The notes under the pieces are model-generated. The model had not been told where the DNA came from. It saw nothing but the letters and a program-made list of their open reading frames with translations, and made no database searches. From Bradyrhizobium nanningense (GTDB lineage Bacteria; Pseudomonadota; Alphaproteobacteria; Rhizobiales; Xanthobacteraceae), in NCBI RefSeq assembly GCF_004114535.1, contig NZ_LBJC01000007.1, forward strand, positions 310,001-374,000: a DNA stretch of 64,000 nucleotides, given 5' to 3'. A program made the translations under genes and the position numbers. This document shows, piece after piece, positions 37,018 through 46,135 of this stretch (its first letter is position 1; each line of letters starts with the position of its first letter).

Positions 37018-39111
37018 CTACATCCCCAGCAGCCGCGGCAGCCATAGCGACAGGCCGGGCCAATACGTCACCAAAACGAGGAATCCCAGCATGGTGAGCA
37101 GCCATGGCCAAACCGCGACCGTGAGCTCGGTGATGCCCATCTTGGCGATGCCTGAGGCGACGTAGAGATTGAGGCCGACAGGCGGATGGCACAGGCCGAC
37201 CTCCATGTTGACCGTCATCAGGATGCCGAAATGGATCGGGTCGATGCCGAGCTTGATCGCGACCGGAAACAGGATCGGGGCCATGATCAGGATGATCGAG
37301 GACGGCTCCATCACATTGCCTGCCACCAGCAGAAGGAGGTTGACGAGCAGCAGGAAGCCGATCCACCCCAAGCCCTGGTCGATCATCCATTGCGCCAGTG
37401 CCTGCGGCACGTTCTCGTAGGTCATCAGGAACGAGAACAGCACGGCGTTGGTGATGATGTAGAGCAGCATCGCCGAGAGGTTCGCCGACGACAGCAGCAC
37501 CCGCGGCACGTCGCGCAGCTTCAGATCCTTGTAGATGAACACCGCGACGATGAAGGCGTAGACCGCGCTGACGGCGGCAGCTTCGGTCGGCGTGAACAGG
37601 CCGCTGTAGATGCCGCCGATCACGATCACGATTAGCAGGATGCCCCAGATCGACTTGCGGAAGGCATCGAGACGCTGGAGGAAGGTGGCCTTCGGCATCC
37701 GCGGATAGTCGTTGCGCCAGGCCCGATAGAACGTCGTGGCGCCGAGCAGCGAGGCCAGCACGAATCCCGGCACGATGCCGGCGATGAAGAGCTTGCCGAC
37801 CGAGCTGTTGGTGGAGACGGCGTAGAGCACCATCGGGATCGACGGCGGAATGAGGATGCCGAGCGAGCCCGACGTGGTGATGACACCCGCGCCGAACCGC
37901 TTCGGGAAGCCTTGCGCGACCATCGCCGGCAGGATCACCGAGCCAATCGCCACCACCGTCGCCGGCGAGGAGCCGGAGATCGCCGCGAACAGCGCGCAGG
38001 CGACCACGCCCGACAGCGCCAGACCGCCGTACCAATGGCCGACCAGCGAGGTCGCGAAGGTGATCATCCGCCGCGCCACCCCGCCATGGGTCAGGAAGTT
38101 ACCGGCGAGGATGAAGAACGGGATCGCCATGATCTCGAAATTCTCGATGCCGGTGAACAGCTTCAGCGCCACCGATTCCGTCCGCACATCGGTCAGCGTG
38201 AACATGAAGCTGAGCACGGTGAGACCCAGCGCGATCGAGATCGGCATGCCCGTGAGCATCAAGGAGAGCAGCAGCGCGAACACGATGACGACGCGCAGGC
38301 CCTGCGGCAAAGTGATGAGGTGGCCCGCATGCGCGAAGCATACGGCGACGATCAACACCGGCAGCAGCATCAGGATCCAGCCGAGCGGGCTGCGCTCGTC
38401 CCGGACGACCTGGCTGGGCGTGACCGGCGCCGGATGCACTGGGTCCACTTCGACGCCTTCGACGCCCGCCATGTCGTGATGCGGCAGCTCCCCGGTGCGG
38501 TAGAACGACCAGGCGACCTGCAGGAAGCGGAAGCACATCAGGCCGGAGCCGAGCGGGATGGTGAGATACACCATCCACATCGGCGCTTCCAAATCGTTGG
38601 ACTGCTGCCCGGTCTGCCACATCTGGCCGACGAAGGCGGCGCCGAAATAGGCGACGATGGCGGTAAAGAGCGCGCCGCACAACAAGCCGAAGGTGATGAC
38701 GCGGCGGCGCGATCCGCCGGGAAGGATGTTGACCAGCACGTCGACGCCGACATGGATGCCGGTCCGCACGCCGTAAGCGGCGCCGAACTTCGCCATCCAG
38801 ATGAACATGTAGATGCAGAGCTCCTGCGCCCAGGACAGGTCGAGAGCGGCAAGCCAAAGGAAGGTCGCGCGCGCCGGGACGGCCAGGAAAGTCAGGTTGC
38901 GGGCTTCCGCCCATTTGGCGATGTCGATCGACAGCCCGGCGCCATAACGGTGCAGCACGGCAACGAAGATGAGCGACGTCGCAGCCGCGATCATCGTCGC
39001 GATCAGCCACTCCTCGAGATGATCGAGAAAACGATTCAGCACACGCAGCAACTTGGTCCCCCCAGCATTAACTCGTCCACTCAAGAGCGAAACGGCCGGG
39101 AGTGCGATCAC
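37018..39111 (-). CDS. TRAP transporter, fused small (DctQ) and large (DctM) permease
   Basis: 697 residues. Residues ~20-220 are a DctQ-type four-helix unit (LDHLEEWLIATMIAAATSL; YMFIWMAKFGAAYGVRTG), then a ~30-residue linker (EGVEVDPVHPAPVTPSQVV), then a full DctM with about twelve helices (PFFILAGNFLTHGG; GSLGILIPPSIPMVLYA; EVGLCHPPVGLNLYVASG). Separate DctQ and DctM genes are more usual. It would import an organic acid using the ion gradient with the DctP upstream (38-bp gap). Exact start uncertain within the first ~20 codons. Confidence 0.9.
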   Translation of the reverse strand: MIALPAVSLLSGRVNAGGTKLLRVLNRFLDHLEEWLIATMIAAATSLIFVAVLHRYGAGLSIDIAKWAEARNLTFLAVPARATFLWLAALDLSWAQELCIYMFIWMAKFGAAYGVRTGIHVGVDVLVNILPGGSRRRVITFGLLCGALFTAIVAYFGAAFVGQMWQTGQQSNDLEAPMWMVYLTIPLGSGLMCFRFLQVAWSFYRTGELPHHDMAGVEGVEVDPVHPAPVTPSQVVRDERSPLGWILMLLPVLIVAVCFAHAGHLITLPQGLRVVIVFALLLSLMLTGMPISIALGLTVLSFMFTLTDVRTESVALKLFTGIENFEIMAIPFFILAGNFLTHGGVARRMITFATSLVGHWYGGLALSGVVACALFAAISGSSPATVVAIGSVILPAMVAQGFPKRFGAGVITTSGSLGILIPPSIPMVLYAVSTNSSVGKLFIAGIVPGFVLASLLGATTFYRAWRNDYPRMPKATFLQRLDAFRKSIWGILLIVIVIGGIYSGLFTPTEAAAVSAVYAFIVAVFIYKDLKLRDVPRVLLSSANLSAMLLYIITNAVLFSFLMTYENVPQALAQWMIDQGLGWIGFLLLVNLLLLVAGNVMEPSSIILIMAPILFPVAIKLGIDPIHFGILMTVNMEVGLCHPPVGLNLYVASGIAKMGITELTVAVWPWLLTMLGFLVLVTYWPGLSLWLPRLLGM

Positions 39112-39149
39112 CCCCGACCGTTGGTGTTGTTATTATTGGGCCGCGGCCG

Positions 39150-40151
39150 TCAGTTCATCTTGACGTCGAGTTCCTTGGCGACGAGATCGAGCACCTCCTG
39201 CCCGACCCTGCCCTTTGCCCATTTGTAGGTCGGCTGCATGGCTTCCTGCCACGCCTTGCGATCGGCGTCGGTGAGGTAATGCAGATTGGTCTTGCCGGTC
39301 TTCTTGATCGCGGCCAGCGCGTCCTCGTTCTCCTGGCGCGCGATCGAGTTGGTGTAGTCGGTCGCCTCCGCCATCGCCTTGTCGAGCTGGGTGCGGATAT
39401 CGGGCGGAAGACCGGACCAGAACTTCGAATTGACGATGACGGCATATTGCAGATGGGCGTGATAGGACACGGTGATGTCCTTCTGCACTTCGTAGAACTT
39501 CTGCGTCAGGTAGTTCGACGCGGTGTTCTCGCAGCCGTCGACCACGCCGGTCTGCAGGGCCTGGTAAACTTCCGAGAACGCCATGATTTGCGGGATCGAG
39601 CCCATGATGCGGAGATATTGGTCCGCGACCTTCGATCCGGAGATGCGGAATTTAAGACCCTGGAAATCTGTCGGTTTCAGCAAGGGGCGGTTGGCGGAGA
39701 GCATGTGGAAGCCGTTGTCCCAATAGGCGAGCCCGGTGATGCCCTTGGCCTCGAGCTTCTGGAACAGCCACTTGCCGACCGTGCCCTTCATCGCGTTGGC
39801 ATAGGTCTCGTCGTCCTTGAACAGCCAGGGCAGGTCCAGTGCCTCGAATTCCTTGATGCCGAGAGGCGCGAATTTCGCGGTGGAGGGCGCGAGCATCTGC
39901 ACCGAGCCGAGCTGCAGCGCCTCGATCTCCTCCTTGTCCTTGTAGAGCGTGGAGTTCGGGTAGACTTCGACCTTGACCTTGCCGTCGGTGTATTTCTCGG
40001 CAAGCTCCTTGAACTTCAGCGCGCCCTTTCCCTTCGGGGTGTCGTTGGTGACGACGTGACTGAACTTGATGACGATCGGATTTTGGGCCTGCGCAACGGC
40101 AGGAGCCCAAACGAGCGCGGCAGCCGCGACCGCGAGAAGCAGTTTGCGCAT
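39150..40151 (-). CDS. TRAP transporter solute-binding protein, DctP family
   Basis: 333 residues from the ATG behind GGGGAGGTCTTC, with signal peptide (MRKLLLAVAAAALVWAPAVAQA). Mature start NPIVIKFSHVVTNDTPKGKGAL is typical of DctP; LKFRISGSKVADQYL carries the conserved Arg that binds a substrate carboxylate, and VVDGCENTASNYLTQKFYEV follows. It delivers a dicarboxylate or similar acid to the fused DctQM encoded downstream. Confidence 0.93.
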   Translation of the reverse strand: MRKLLLAVAAAALVWAPAVAQAQNPIVIKFSHVVTNDTPKGKGALKFKELAEKYTDGKVKVEVYPNSTLYKDKEEIEALQLGSVQMLAPSTAKFAPLGIKEFEALDLPWLFKDDETYANAMKGTVGKWLFQKLEAKGITGLAYWDNGFHMLSANRPLLKPTDFQGLKFRISGSKVADQYLRIMGSIPQIMAFSEVYQALQTGVVDGCENTASNYLTQKFYEVQKDITVSYHAHLQYAVIVNSKFWSGLPPDIRTQLDKAMAEATDYTNSIARQENEDALAAIKKTGKTNLHYLTDADRKAWQEAMQPTYKWAKGRVGQEVLDLVAKELDVKMN

Positions 40152-40347
40152 GAAGACCTCCCCAACAACTTCGAAAACCGGGTTCTTTTTGTTTTGCAGG
40201 TCAGTAGTGGCAGCAATCCGCAAGCCGAACAACTAGACCTAAGCCCAATTTGCCGTAGCCAAGCTATCTTGACGGGTGCTGTCTACGCAACCCGGCCCTC
40301 GCGCTCGCCCCAGGGAACGAGCGCTTATGTCGCATTGCGGCAATGCA

Positions 40348-41118
40348 TCAGCCCTTGCGCTGGGCGACCATGAAGAGACGGCGGAACGGGAACAGGGTCT
40401 GCCCCGCCGCATTCTTCGGATAGGCCTTCGCAACGCGCATCCCATAGGCGGCTTCGAACGCCAGCTTCTCGTCGCCCGCGAGCACGTCAAGATAGCGCGT
40501 CAGCCAGGTGCCCTTGGTCCATTCCTTGACGGGGTTCTCGCCTTCGAGCACTTGCAGATATTCGGTCTCCCAGATGTCGATGTTGGCCGACATCGGCGCA
40601 AGAAGATCGTGGTAGAACGCCGGCTCCTCGACCGGCGGCGGGGTGACGAGATGCTCGACCTTGGACCGCCACGGACCATTGAGCGCGGTCTCGCCGATCA
40701 GGACATGCGAGGGCGCCAGAAAGTTGCGCGGCATCTGCACCGCAAGCATGCCGCTAGGCTTCACCTTGTCCATCACTGCCGGAAACAGTGCCGCATGATT
40801 GGGCAACCAGTGCAGTGCGGCATTGGAATAGATCAAGTCGTATCGCTTGGCCGGACGCCAATGGCCGAGGTCCTCGTGTGACCATTCCACGTCGGGTGCG
40901 GCCTTGCGGCCGGCGGCGACCATCTCGGCGGAGCCCTCGACCCCGGTCACCGTCGCGGCCGGCCAGCGCTCCTTGATGAGCTTTGTGACGTTGCCGGCGC
41001 CCGCGCCGAGATCGGCAATCTCGCGCGGGCCAAAATCCGGAATCCGCATCAAGAGGTCCACGGCGGGCCGGAGCCGGTGGCCGGAGAATTTCAGATATTG
41101 CTGCGGATCCCAGACCAT
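40348..41118 (-). CDS. tam: Trans-aconitate 2-methyltransferase
   Basis: 256 residues, class I SAM methyltransferase. Begins MVWDPQQYLKFSGHRLRPAVDLL, typical of Tam, with SAM motif I IADLGAGAGN, and YDLIYSNAALHWLPNH. MPRNFLAPSHVLI and GTWLTRYLDVL are also Tam features. It detoxifies trans-aconitate, a spontaneous by-product that inhibits aconitase. Divergent from the SDR gene. Confidence 0.9.
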   Translation of the reverse strand: MVWDPQQYLKFSGHRLRPAVDLLMRIPDFGPREIADLGAGAGNVTKLIKERWPAATVTGVEGSAEMVAAGRKAAPDVEWSHEDLGHWRPAKRYDLIYSNAALHWLPNHAALFPAVMDKVKPSGMLAVQMPRNFLAPSHVLIGETALNGPWRSKVEHLVTPPPVEEPAFYHDLLAPMSANIDIWETEYLQVLEGENPVKEWTKGTWLTRYLDVLAGDEKLAFEAAYGMRVAKAYPKNAAGQTLFPFRRLFMVAQRKG

Positions 41119-41264
41119 CGCTCAACGCCTTTTTCTTTTTCGTGTTTCCTTCAACGTCGCTCTTGGTTACCACTGCTCGTCCCGCTCAGGCAATTCGCTG
41201 GGGCCCGCGGGACGGCAGGAAACGGGCAGCAACAAGCAAGAACCAAGCAAGAGAGCGTGTGACC

Positions 41265-42008
41265 ATGGACCTCGGGCTCAAATCGAAAACCGCTGTTGTC
41301 ACCGGCGCCAGCATCGGCATCGGCCGCGCCATCGCCAAGGGCCTGGCGGCCGAAGGCGTGCGCGTCGTCGGCGTGGCGCGGCGCACCGATCTTCTCGCCG
41401 AGCTGGTGCAAGAGGTCGGTGGCGGGCTGATCACGCCGTTCGAGCAGGACGTCATGGCCAAGGACGCGGCGGAGAGGATCGCGGCCTTCGCGTTGAAGGA
41501 GCTCAGCCATGTCGACATCCTCGTCAACAATGCCGGCGGCAGCCGGCCGCTGCCTGTCGATGCGCCCGACAGCAAATGGGACGAGGCGATCGCGCTGAAT
41601 TTCACCAGCTACCGCCGCATCGCGCATGCGCTGCTGCCGCAGATGATCGAACGCAAATGGGGCCGCATCGTCAACATCACCGGCAAGTCCGAGCCGGAAG
41701 GGCTGAACGCGGCGTTCGCGGCCAAGGCCGCGGTGCATGCCTGGGCCAAGGGCTTGTCGCGCGAGATCGGCGAGCACGGCATCACCATCAACTGCATTCC
41801 GCCCGGCCGCATCATGAGCGAGCAGATCCGCCGCAACTACGCGCCCGACTATCGCGAGCGCTTTGCGGAAGAAGAGATTCCGGTCGGCTATTGGGGCGAG
41901 CCGGAGGATTTGGCGGCGCTAGCGGTGTTTCTGGCCTCACCCGTGGCGCGGTACATCACGGGGACGGTGATCCCGGTGGACGGGGGCTTGCGGCGGTATC
42001 AGTTCTAG
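41265..42008 (+). CDS. Short-chain dehydrogenase/reductase
   Basis: 247 residues from the ATG of MDLGLKSKTAVVTGAS; the longer frame has no ribosome site. Cofactor motif TGASIGIG, NNAGG, then the C-terminal VIPVDGGLRRYQF. Odd: the usual YxxxK catalytic motif reads FAAKAAVHAWAK, with Phe in the Tyr position, so activity is uncertain or uses another residue. Related to the 3-oxoacyl reductase-like SDR group. Substrate unknown. Confidence 0.85.
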   Translation: MDLGLKSKTAVVTGASIGIGRAIAKGLAAEGVRVVGVARRTDLLAELVQEVGGGLITPFEQDVMAKDAAERIAAFALKELSHVDILVNNAGGSRPLPVDAPDSKWDEAIALNFTSYRRIAHALLPQMIERKWGRIVNITGKSEPEGLNAAFAAKAAVHAWAKGLSREIGEHGITINCIPPGRIMSEQIRRNYAPDYRERFAEEEIPVGYWGEPEDLAALAVFLASPVARYITGTVIPVDGGLRRYQF

Positions 42009-42323
42009 GGCTGCGAACCGCGAAGCAATCTTCGCACGCTTCTTCGTTTTGGCGCTTGCAGCCATGTTGCCGGCCGTCGCCTCCGCACGACCAGCGCTTT
42101 GCCTCGGTGAAGCGTGACGGGTTTCGCAAGTGCCCGCGCATCTTCCGGGCTGGCGGTGGATTTCACGCTCTGCCGCAGGGTGCGCGATGTGCAGCCTGGA
42201 ACCCGACGAGCAAGTCGTTATATCGCAAGGAACGACGCTTTCCATTGCACGTTGACGCGCCGTCTTGCCGGACCCCTGCAATCCGGCCGAGCAATATCCG
42301 CATTGCACTACGGAGGGTCGGCC
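42009..42323. other. Non-coding stretch before the hemerythrin-domain gene
   Basis: 315 bp. In-frame extension of the hemerythrin gene through it lacks family homology and is rich in stray Arg/Ala, so I read it as leader. No repeat or RNA structure recognised; it should hold the promoter for the next gene. Confidence 0.4.
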
Positions 42324-43055
42324 ATGGAAGTCATCGTGCCAGACAAGCGCCGTCGGCACCTGCTCGGAACAGCGCTGATGACCGTCGCGGCGCCGGCAAT
42401 TCTCGCCAAGCGGGCCCTGGCCGATAACAAGGGGATCGGCGAGAAGCTGAAGGAAGCGGTCACGGGGAAGAGGGACGAGGAGGTCACGCCACCCGAGGAC
42501 CTGATGCGCGAGCACGGCGTACTTGAGCGTGTGCTGCTGCTCTACGAGGCCGCGATGCGGAAGCTCTCGTCCAACGAAGATTTCGACCCCGCGCTGATCA
42601 CGCAGTCGGCCGAGATCATTCGCGATTTCATCAACAACTACCATGAGAAGTCGGAGGAGCAACACGTCTTCCCGCGATTCAAGAAGGCCGGGAAGATGAC
42701 GGATCTCGTGGACATCCTGCTGCGCCAGCACGAAGCGGGCCGAAAGGTCACACAGTCGATCCTGACCCTTGCGCCCAAGAGCCGAACCGGTGCCGATGAC
42801 CGCAAGCAGCTCGTCGACTCCATGCAGTCCTTCATCACGATGTACCGGCCGCATGCCGCGCGGGAGGATACTGATCTCTTTCCAAAGCTGAAGGACGTGG
42901 TCTCGTCGAGCGAATACGACGCCATGGCCGAGGAATTCGAGAAGAAAGAGCACGAGATGTTCGGAGAGGACGGCTTCGAGAAGATCGCCGCCCGCGTTGC
43001 CCGGCTCGAGCAGCAGATGGGCATCGACGATTTGAACCAATTCACGCCGCGTTGA
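42324..43055 (+). CDS. Exported hemerythrin-domain (HHE) protein
   Basis: 243 residues; the ATG has CGGAGGG eight nt upstream. The N-terminus RRRHLLGTALMTVAAPAILAKRALA is a likely Tat signal. A four-helix HHE domain follows with iron-ligand candidates in LMREHGVLERVL, NNYHEKSEEQHVFPRF, LLRQHEAGRK and RPHAAREDTDLFPKL. It may bind O2 or NO in a di-iron site in the periplasm. The next gene (MFS) starts 44 bp downstream on the same strand. Confidence 0.87.
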   Translation: MEVIVPDKRRRHLLGTALMTVAAPAILAKRALADNKGIGEKLKEAVTGKRDEEVTPPEDLMREHGVLERVLLLYEAAMRKLSSNEDFDPALITQSAEIIRDFINNYHEKSEEQHVFPRFKKAGKMTDLVDILLRQHEAGRKVTQSILTLAPKSRTGADDRKQLVDSMQSFITMYRPHAAREDTDLFPKLKDVVSSSEYDAMAEEFEKKEHEMFGEDGFEKIAARVARLEQQMGIDDLNQFTPR

Positions 43056-43099
43056 CCGGCGGGGCGCCGGGCCTGCGCGAGCATGGTGGAGGATTGCTG

Positions 43100-44281
43100 A
43101 TGGTGCGATCCGGAAAGGCAGGCGACTTCGGCTCTCCGGCGTTTCTCTTCGTGATGACGACGGGCATCGTCAACTTGTTCGGTGACATCACCTATGAAGG
43201 CGGCGCCAGCATCAACGGGCCGTTCATGGCCTCGCTCGGCGCAAGTGCCGCCATCGTCAGCGTCACGGCGGGGATTGGCGAGTTTCTCGGCTACGCCCTG
43301 CGCCTTCCCGCCGGCTACGCGGCGGACCGGACCGGCTGCTACTGGCTCATCACGTTCGCCGGCTACGTCATCAACCTCTTCGCCGTGCCAGCCATGGCGC
43401 TCGCTGGAAGCTGGCAGGTCGCGGCCGCGCTCATCCTGGCCGAGCGCGTAGGCCGCGCGCTTCGCAAGCCCACCGTCGAAGCGATGCTCTCCTATACGAC
43501 GGCTGAACTCGGCAAAGGGTGGGTGTACGCGCTGAACACTGCGCTTGACGAGTTCGGCGCGACCCTCGGTCCGCTCATCGTCGCGGCGGTGCTTCTGCTG
43601 AAGGGGGACTTCCGGACCGGGTACGCCTGCCTGACGATCTCGGCCGCGGCGGCGCTCGTCGCGCTGGTGGTCGCACGGGTCAACTTCCCGCTGCCGTCAA
43701 GCCTCGATCAGGGCGGGACGGCCCCGGCAAAGGACTTCGGCACGGCCTATTGGCTGTACATGCTGGCCGGCGCGCTGTTCGCTGCCGGGCTCATGAGCTT
43801 CGAACTCATTTCCTACCATTTGACCAAGGCCGGGGTCGCGTCCGAACACTGGATTCCCGTGATGCTCGCCGCCTCGACCGCCTTCGGCGTGCTGGCAAAT
43901 CTGGCGTTCGGAAAGGCCTACGATCGGACCGGACTTCCGGTGGTGATCGCCGCCGTATGCGTCTCGGCCGCATTCTCACCCTTCGTGTTTCTCGGCGGCT
44001 TCTGGCTGGTCCTGTTCGGAATGCTGCTCTGGGGCGTCGGCTACGCGATCCAGGACACGCTGCTCAAGGCGATCGTCGCCGAGGTGCTCCCCGAAGGAAA
44101 GCGCAACTTCGCTTTCGGGCTGTACTACGCGGGCTATGGCGTCGGCTGGCTCATTGGCAGCGTCGTGGCGGGCCTGCTGTACGAAAACTCGCGGGCCGGG
44201 CTGATCGCATTCTCGGTCCTCGTTCAACTCGCTTCGGTGCCCGTCTTCTTGCTAGCGAGGCGGCAGGAAAGCTCGCGCTGA
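43100..44281 (+). CDS. MFS transporter
   Basis: 393 residues from the ATG with GGAGGATTGCTG upstream. Twelve helices; loop motif RLPAGYAADRTGCYW between helices 2 and 3, and RVGRALRKPTVEAML in the next cytoplasmic loop, as in a poorly characterised MFS group. Probably cotranscribed with the hemerythrin-domain gene. Substrate unknown. Confidence 0.85.
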   Translation: MVRSGKAGDFGSPAFLFVMTTGIVNLFGDITYEGGASINGPFMASLGASAAIVSVTAGIGEFLGYALRLPAGYAADRTGCYWLITFAGYVINLFAVPAMALAGSWQVAAALILAERVGRALRKPTVEAMLSYTTAELGKGWVYALNTALDEFGATLGPLIVAAVLLLKGDFRTGYACLTISAAAALVALVVARVNFPLPSSLDQGGTAPAKDFGTAYWLYMLAGALFAAGLMSFELISYHLTKAGVASEHWIPVMLAASTAFGVLANLAFGKAYDRTGLPVVIAAVCVSAAFSPFVFLGGFWLVLFGMLLWGVGYAIQDTLLKAIVAEVLPEGKRNFAFGLYYAGYGVGWLIGSVVAGLLYENSRAGLIAFSVLVQLASVPVFLLARRQESSR

Positions 44282-44363
44282 TCGGATTGTCCGTGATGGG
44301 TCTTGCAGATGCTTCACCCGTTCCGCCAAACACGTTCGCCCTGGCTCGAACGCAAGCGGCGCG

Positions 44364-44587
44364 TCAGTCCATCACTTGATCGGCACCGATCAGAAAACTC
44401 TCGGGGATCACGAGGCGGAGCGCCTTGGCCGCCTTCAAGTTGATGGTCAGCAGGAATTTGGTGGGCCGCTCGACCGGCAGCTCGGACGACTGCGCTCCCT
44501 TCAATATCCTGTCGACATACGCCGCCCTCACCTCACGTTGGCGTCGGGACCGTAGGACATGAGCCCGCCTCCGGAGGCCCAGGCGCC
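44364..44587 (-). pseudogene. Remnant of an ABC transporter substrate-binding protein (PF04392 type)
   Basis: Only the C-terminal ~70 residues survive. One frame reads ASGGGLMSYGPDANVR and meets a stop; the next frame continues AAYVDRILKGAQSSELPVER, PTKFLLTINLKAAKALRLVI and PESFLIGADQVMD before the natural stop. MSYGP, YVDRILKGA, LPV, PTKF, INLK and AKAL are the usual C-terminal signature of this binding-protein family. So the gene is truncated at its 5' side and internally frameshifted. The truncation point coincides with the start of the repeated element at 44588. Confidence 0.72.
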
Positions 44588-44700
44588 CAGTGTTTTGCCC
44601 GACGGGTCAACGTCATGGTGGCGGCGAATGTCGCCGCGGCGCGGTTCGAAAATCGCTTATCGATCAAGGGATCTTCGCCTGTGCATGGGGTTGTTTTCGA
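44588..44700 (+). repeat. Repeated element, copy A (conserved ends, variable middle)
   Basis: Begins CAGTGTTTTGCCCGACGGGT and ends CTGTGCATGGGGTTGTTTTCGA; a further shared block near the right end is CTTATCGATCAAGGG. Copy B at 49369-49482 matches in these blocks while the ~45 bases in between differ. No inverted terminal repeats visible and no transposase gene. Confidence 0.7.
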
Positions 44701-44863
44701 GGCTTTGTCACCGCGGACGGTGATCGCTGTGGATGGGGACGCCGCTATCGGTTTTCGGACAAAGGCAGATCACCGCTGGCGGCTCCCGGCGCCTCACGGA
44801 GGTATTCGTTCCAGAATCCGCTCGGCTCGCGAAGGCCTGCAGTGCCCGGTTTGCCGTCGGATC
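44701..44863. other. Non-coding stretch between element A and the DsrE-like gene
   Basis: 163 bp with no supported gene. A CACCGCGGACGGTG palindrome at about 44709-44722 is the only structure seen. Confidence 0.35.
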
Positions 44864-45481
44864 TCACGGTTTGACGTAACTCCAGCCCTGTTCCTGCAAC
44901 TCCATGACGCGGACGACACCGGATTTGACAACCGTGGCCTGCGGAATCAGCCTTATGTCCTTGTTCTCCGCTTTATGCATGTTTTCCTGCGTGTTGCCGC
45001 AAGCCTTGAAGGAGATTTCGGGATGGCTCATCGCGAGAACCTCGATCCGCGGCTTTACCGGCGAGGTGTCTTCACGCAGCATGTGAAGCCCAGGACCAAA
45101 GGTGACGACCTCGATCGACACTGGCTCACCAAGATCGCGGTAGTATTGCGCGACGTTGGTCGCATTGTTGAGTGCGAGGTTCATCATCGCAGGTTCGTTG
45201 GAGTTGACCTGCAATATCAACCGATGGGGCTTGCTGGCGACCTCAGGTTTGATCATCTGAGCCAGCGCTCCCTCGCTCGCAGGGTTGCGCTTGCCTGTGT
45301 GATTCTGCCCCGGCTTGCCGGCTTGTTTATGTGCGCTTGAATGCTTCGGGTTGCCCGCTTGGCTCTTCGCACTCGCCTGCGGGATCGACTGGTTGTCCTG
45401 CTGCGCCTGCGCGTCTGGTCCGGCCAGAAGCAGCATCGCCAAGCCGCTGATGACTGCCATCGCCAACTTTGGATTGATCAT
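44864..45481 (-). CDS. Exported DsrE/DsrF-like family protein
   Basis: 205 residues. Signal peptide (MINPKLAMAVISGLAMLLLAGPDAQA), a ~45-residue Gln/Lys/His-rich linker, then a DsrE-type fold: RLILQVNSNEPAMMNLALNN, VTFGPGLHML, SFKACGNTQENMHK, ATVVKSGVVRVMELQEQGWS. The single Cys in ACGNT is conserved in this group. DsrE proteins carry sulfur or sense it; an exported one with this linker has no assigned role. Last gene of a four-gene minus-strand operon, 24 bp after the VasI-like gene. Confidence 0.72.
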   Translation of the reverse strand: MINPKLAMAVISGLAMLLLAGPDAQAQQDNQSIPQASAKSQAGNPKHSSAHKQAGKPGQNHTGKRNPASEGALAQMIKPEVASKPHRLILQVNSNEPAMMNLALNNATNVAQYYRDLGEPVSIEVVTFGPGLHMLREDTSPVKPRIEVLAMSHPEISFKACGNTQENMHKAENKDIRLIPQATVVKSGVVRVMELQEQGWSYVKP

Positions 45482-45505
45482 CTCGTTTCTCCCGTTACCT
45501 GATCG

Positions 45506-46135
45506 TCACCGTCCTGGTCTGGCAACGGCATGCGGCCATTTGCATGCCATCCCCACTTTTTCGCGCACGTTCTTGAATCCACTGAGCGAGAATTTCCCCT
45601 CCTGCACCGCACCGGTGCGGATGGTGAGACGCACGATGATGTGCCCGTCGTCGGGTAGCGACCTCAGCAACTGCACGACGTCGCCGCCGAAAGCAACGCC
45701 GGAACCGAACAGCGGCGAGGCCGCCGTGAGTTGCATTGGCTGTTCCGCATTGAGCTGAAAGGAGACGGCATATTCACTGGCACTGCGTGCCACCGTCGGT
45801 CCCGCGACTACGACTTCCGTACGGCCTTTGCGGCAGTAGATTGCGAGCAGCATCGCGGCACCATCCGAGCCGCCAACGGAGGAGGCCGTGGCGGTGACGA
45901 TCGGTGAATAGTCGACCGGCGAAGTGGTCTCGCTGATCAGCCAGCCATCGTCTGACTGCCGCCGCCCGGGTGGTGGAATCTTACGTGACAGATCTTGCAG
46001 ACATTCCTGCCGGGCGGGCCCTTCCATCGCCGAACAAGCTCGAAGTGTTGCTATTGGATCGCTCGTGTTTTGCGCGTAAGCGATTCCGCAAGCCACATTG
46101 AAAACGACGGCGAGCGGAGGAGCCGCACGCTTCAT
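45506..46135 (-). CDS. Exported VasI/TagO-like protein of unknown role
   Basis: 209 residues; the ATG overlaps the TGA of the TAXI gene (ATGA), showing coupling. Signal peptide (RAAPPLAVVFNVACGIAYA), a Cys pair in LRACSAMEGPARQECLQDLS, then GWLISETTSPVDYSPIVTAT, AIYCRKGRTEVVVAG, and FSLSGFKNVREKVGMACKWP. This pattern resembles the VasI/TagO family (type VI secretion-associated, also found outside T6SS). No other T6SS gene is in the window. Function unknown; the assignment is by pattern only. Confidence 0.6.
   Translation of the reverse strand: MKRAAPPLAVVFNVACGIAYAQNTSDPIATLRACSAMEGPARQECLQDLSRKIPPPGRRQSDDGWLISETTSPVDYSPIVTATASSVGGSDGAAMLLAIYCRKGRTEVVVAGPTVARSASEYAVSFQLNAEQPMQLTAASPLFGSGVAFGGDVVQLLRSLPDDGHIIVRLTIRTGAVQEGKFSLSGFKNVREKVGMACKWPHAVARPGR

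Noticed and set aside
44376..44393. TTGATCGGCACCGATCAG, looking like a FixK/FNR-type palindrome
   Set aside because: The half-sites do not fit TTGA-N6-TCAA, and it lies in the last codons of the binding-protein remnant.
44615..45340. Plus-strand frame beginning inside element A and crossing the DsrE-like gene
   Set aside because: It overlaps a gene with signal peptide and family motifs on the other strand and has no supporting features itself.
45506..46135. Presence of a type VI secretion locus because of the VasI/TagO-like protein
   Set aside because: No tss core gene (Hcp, VgrG, TssB/C, ClpV) is present in the window; the single domain is not enough.
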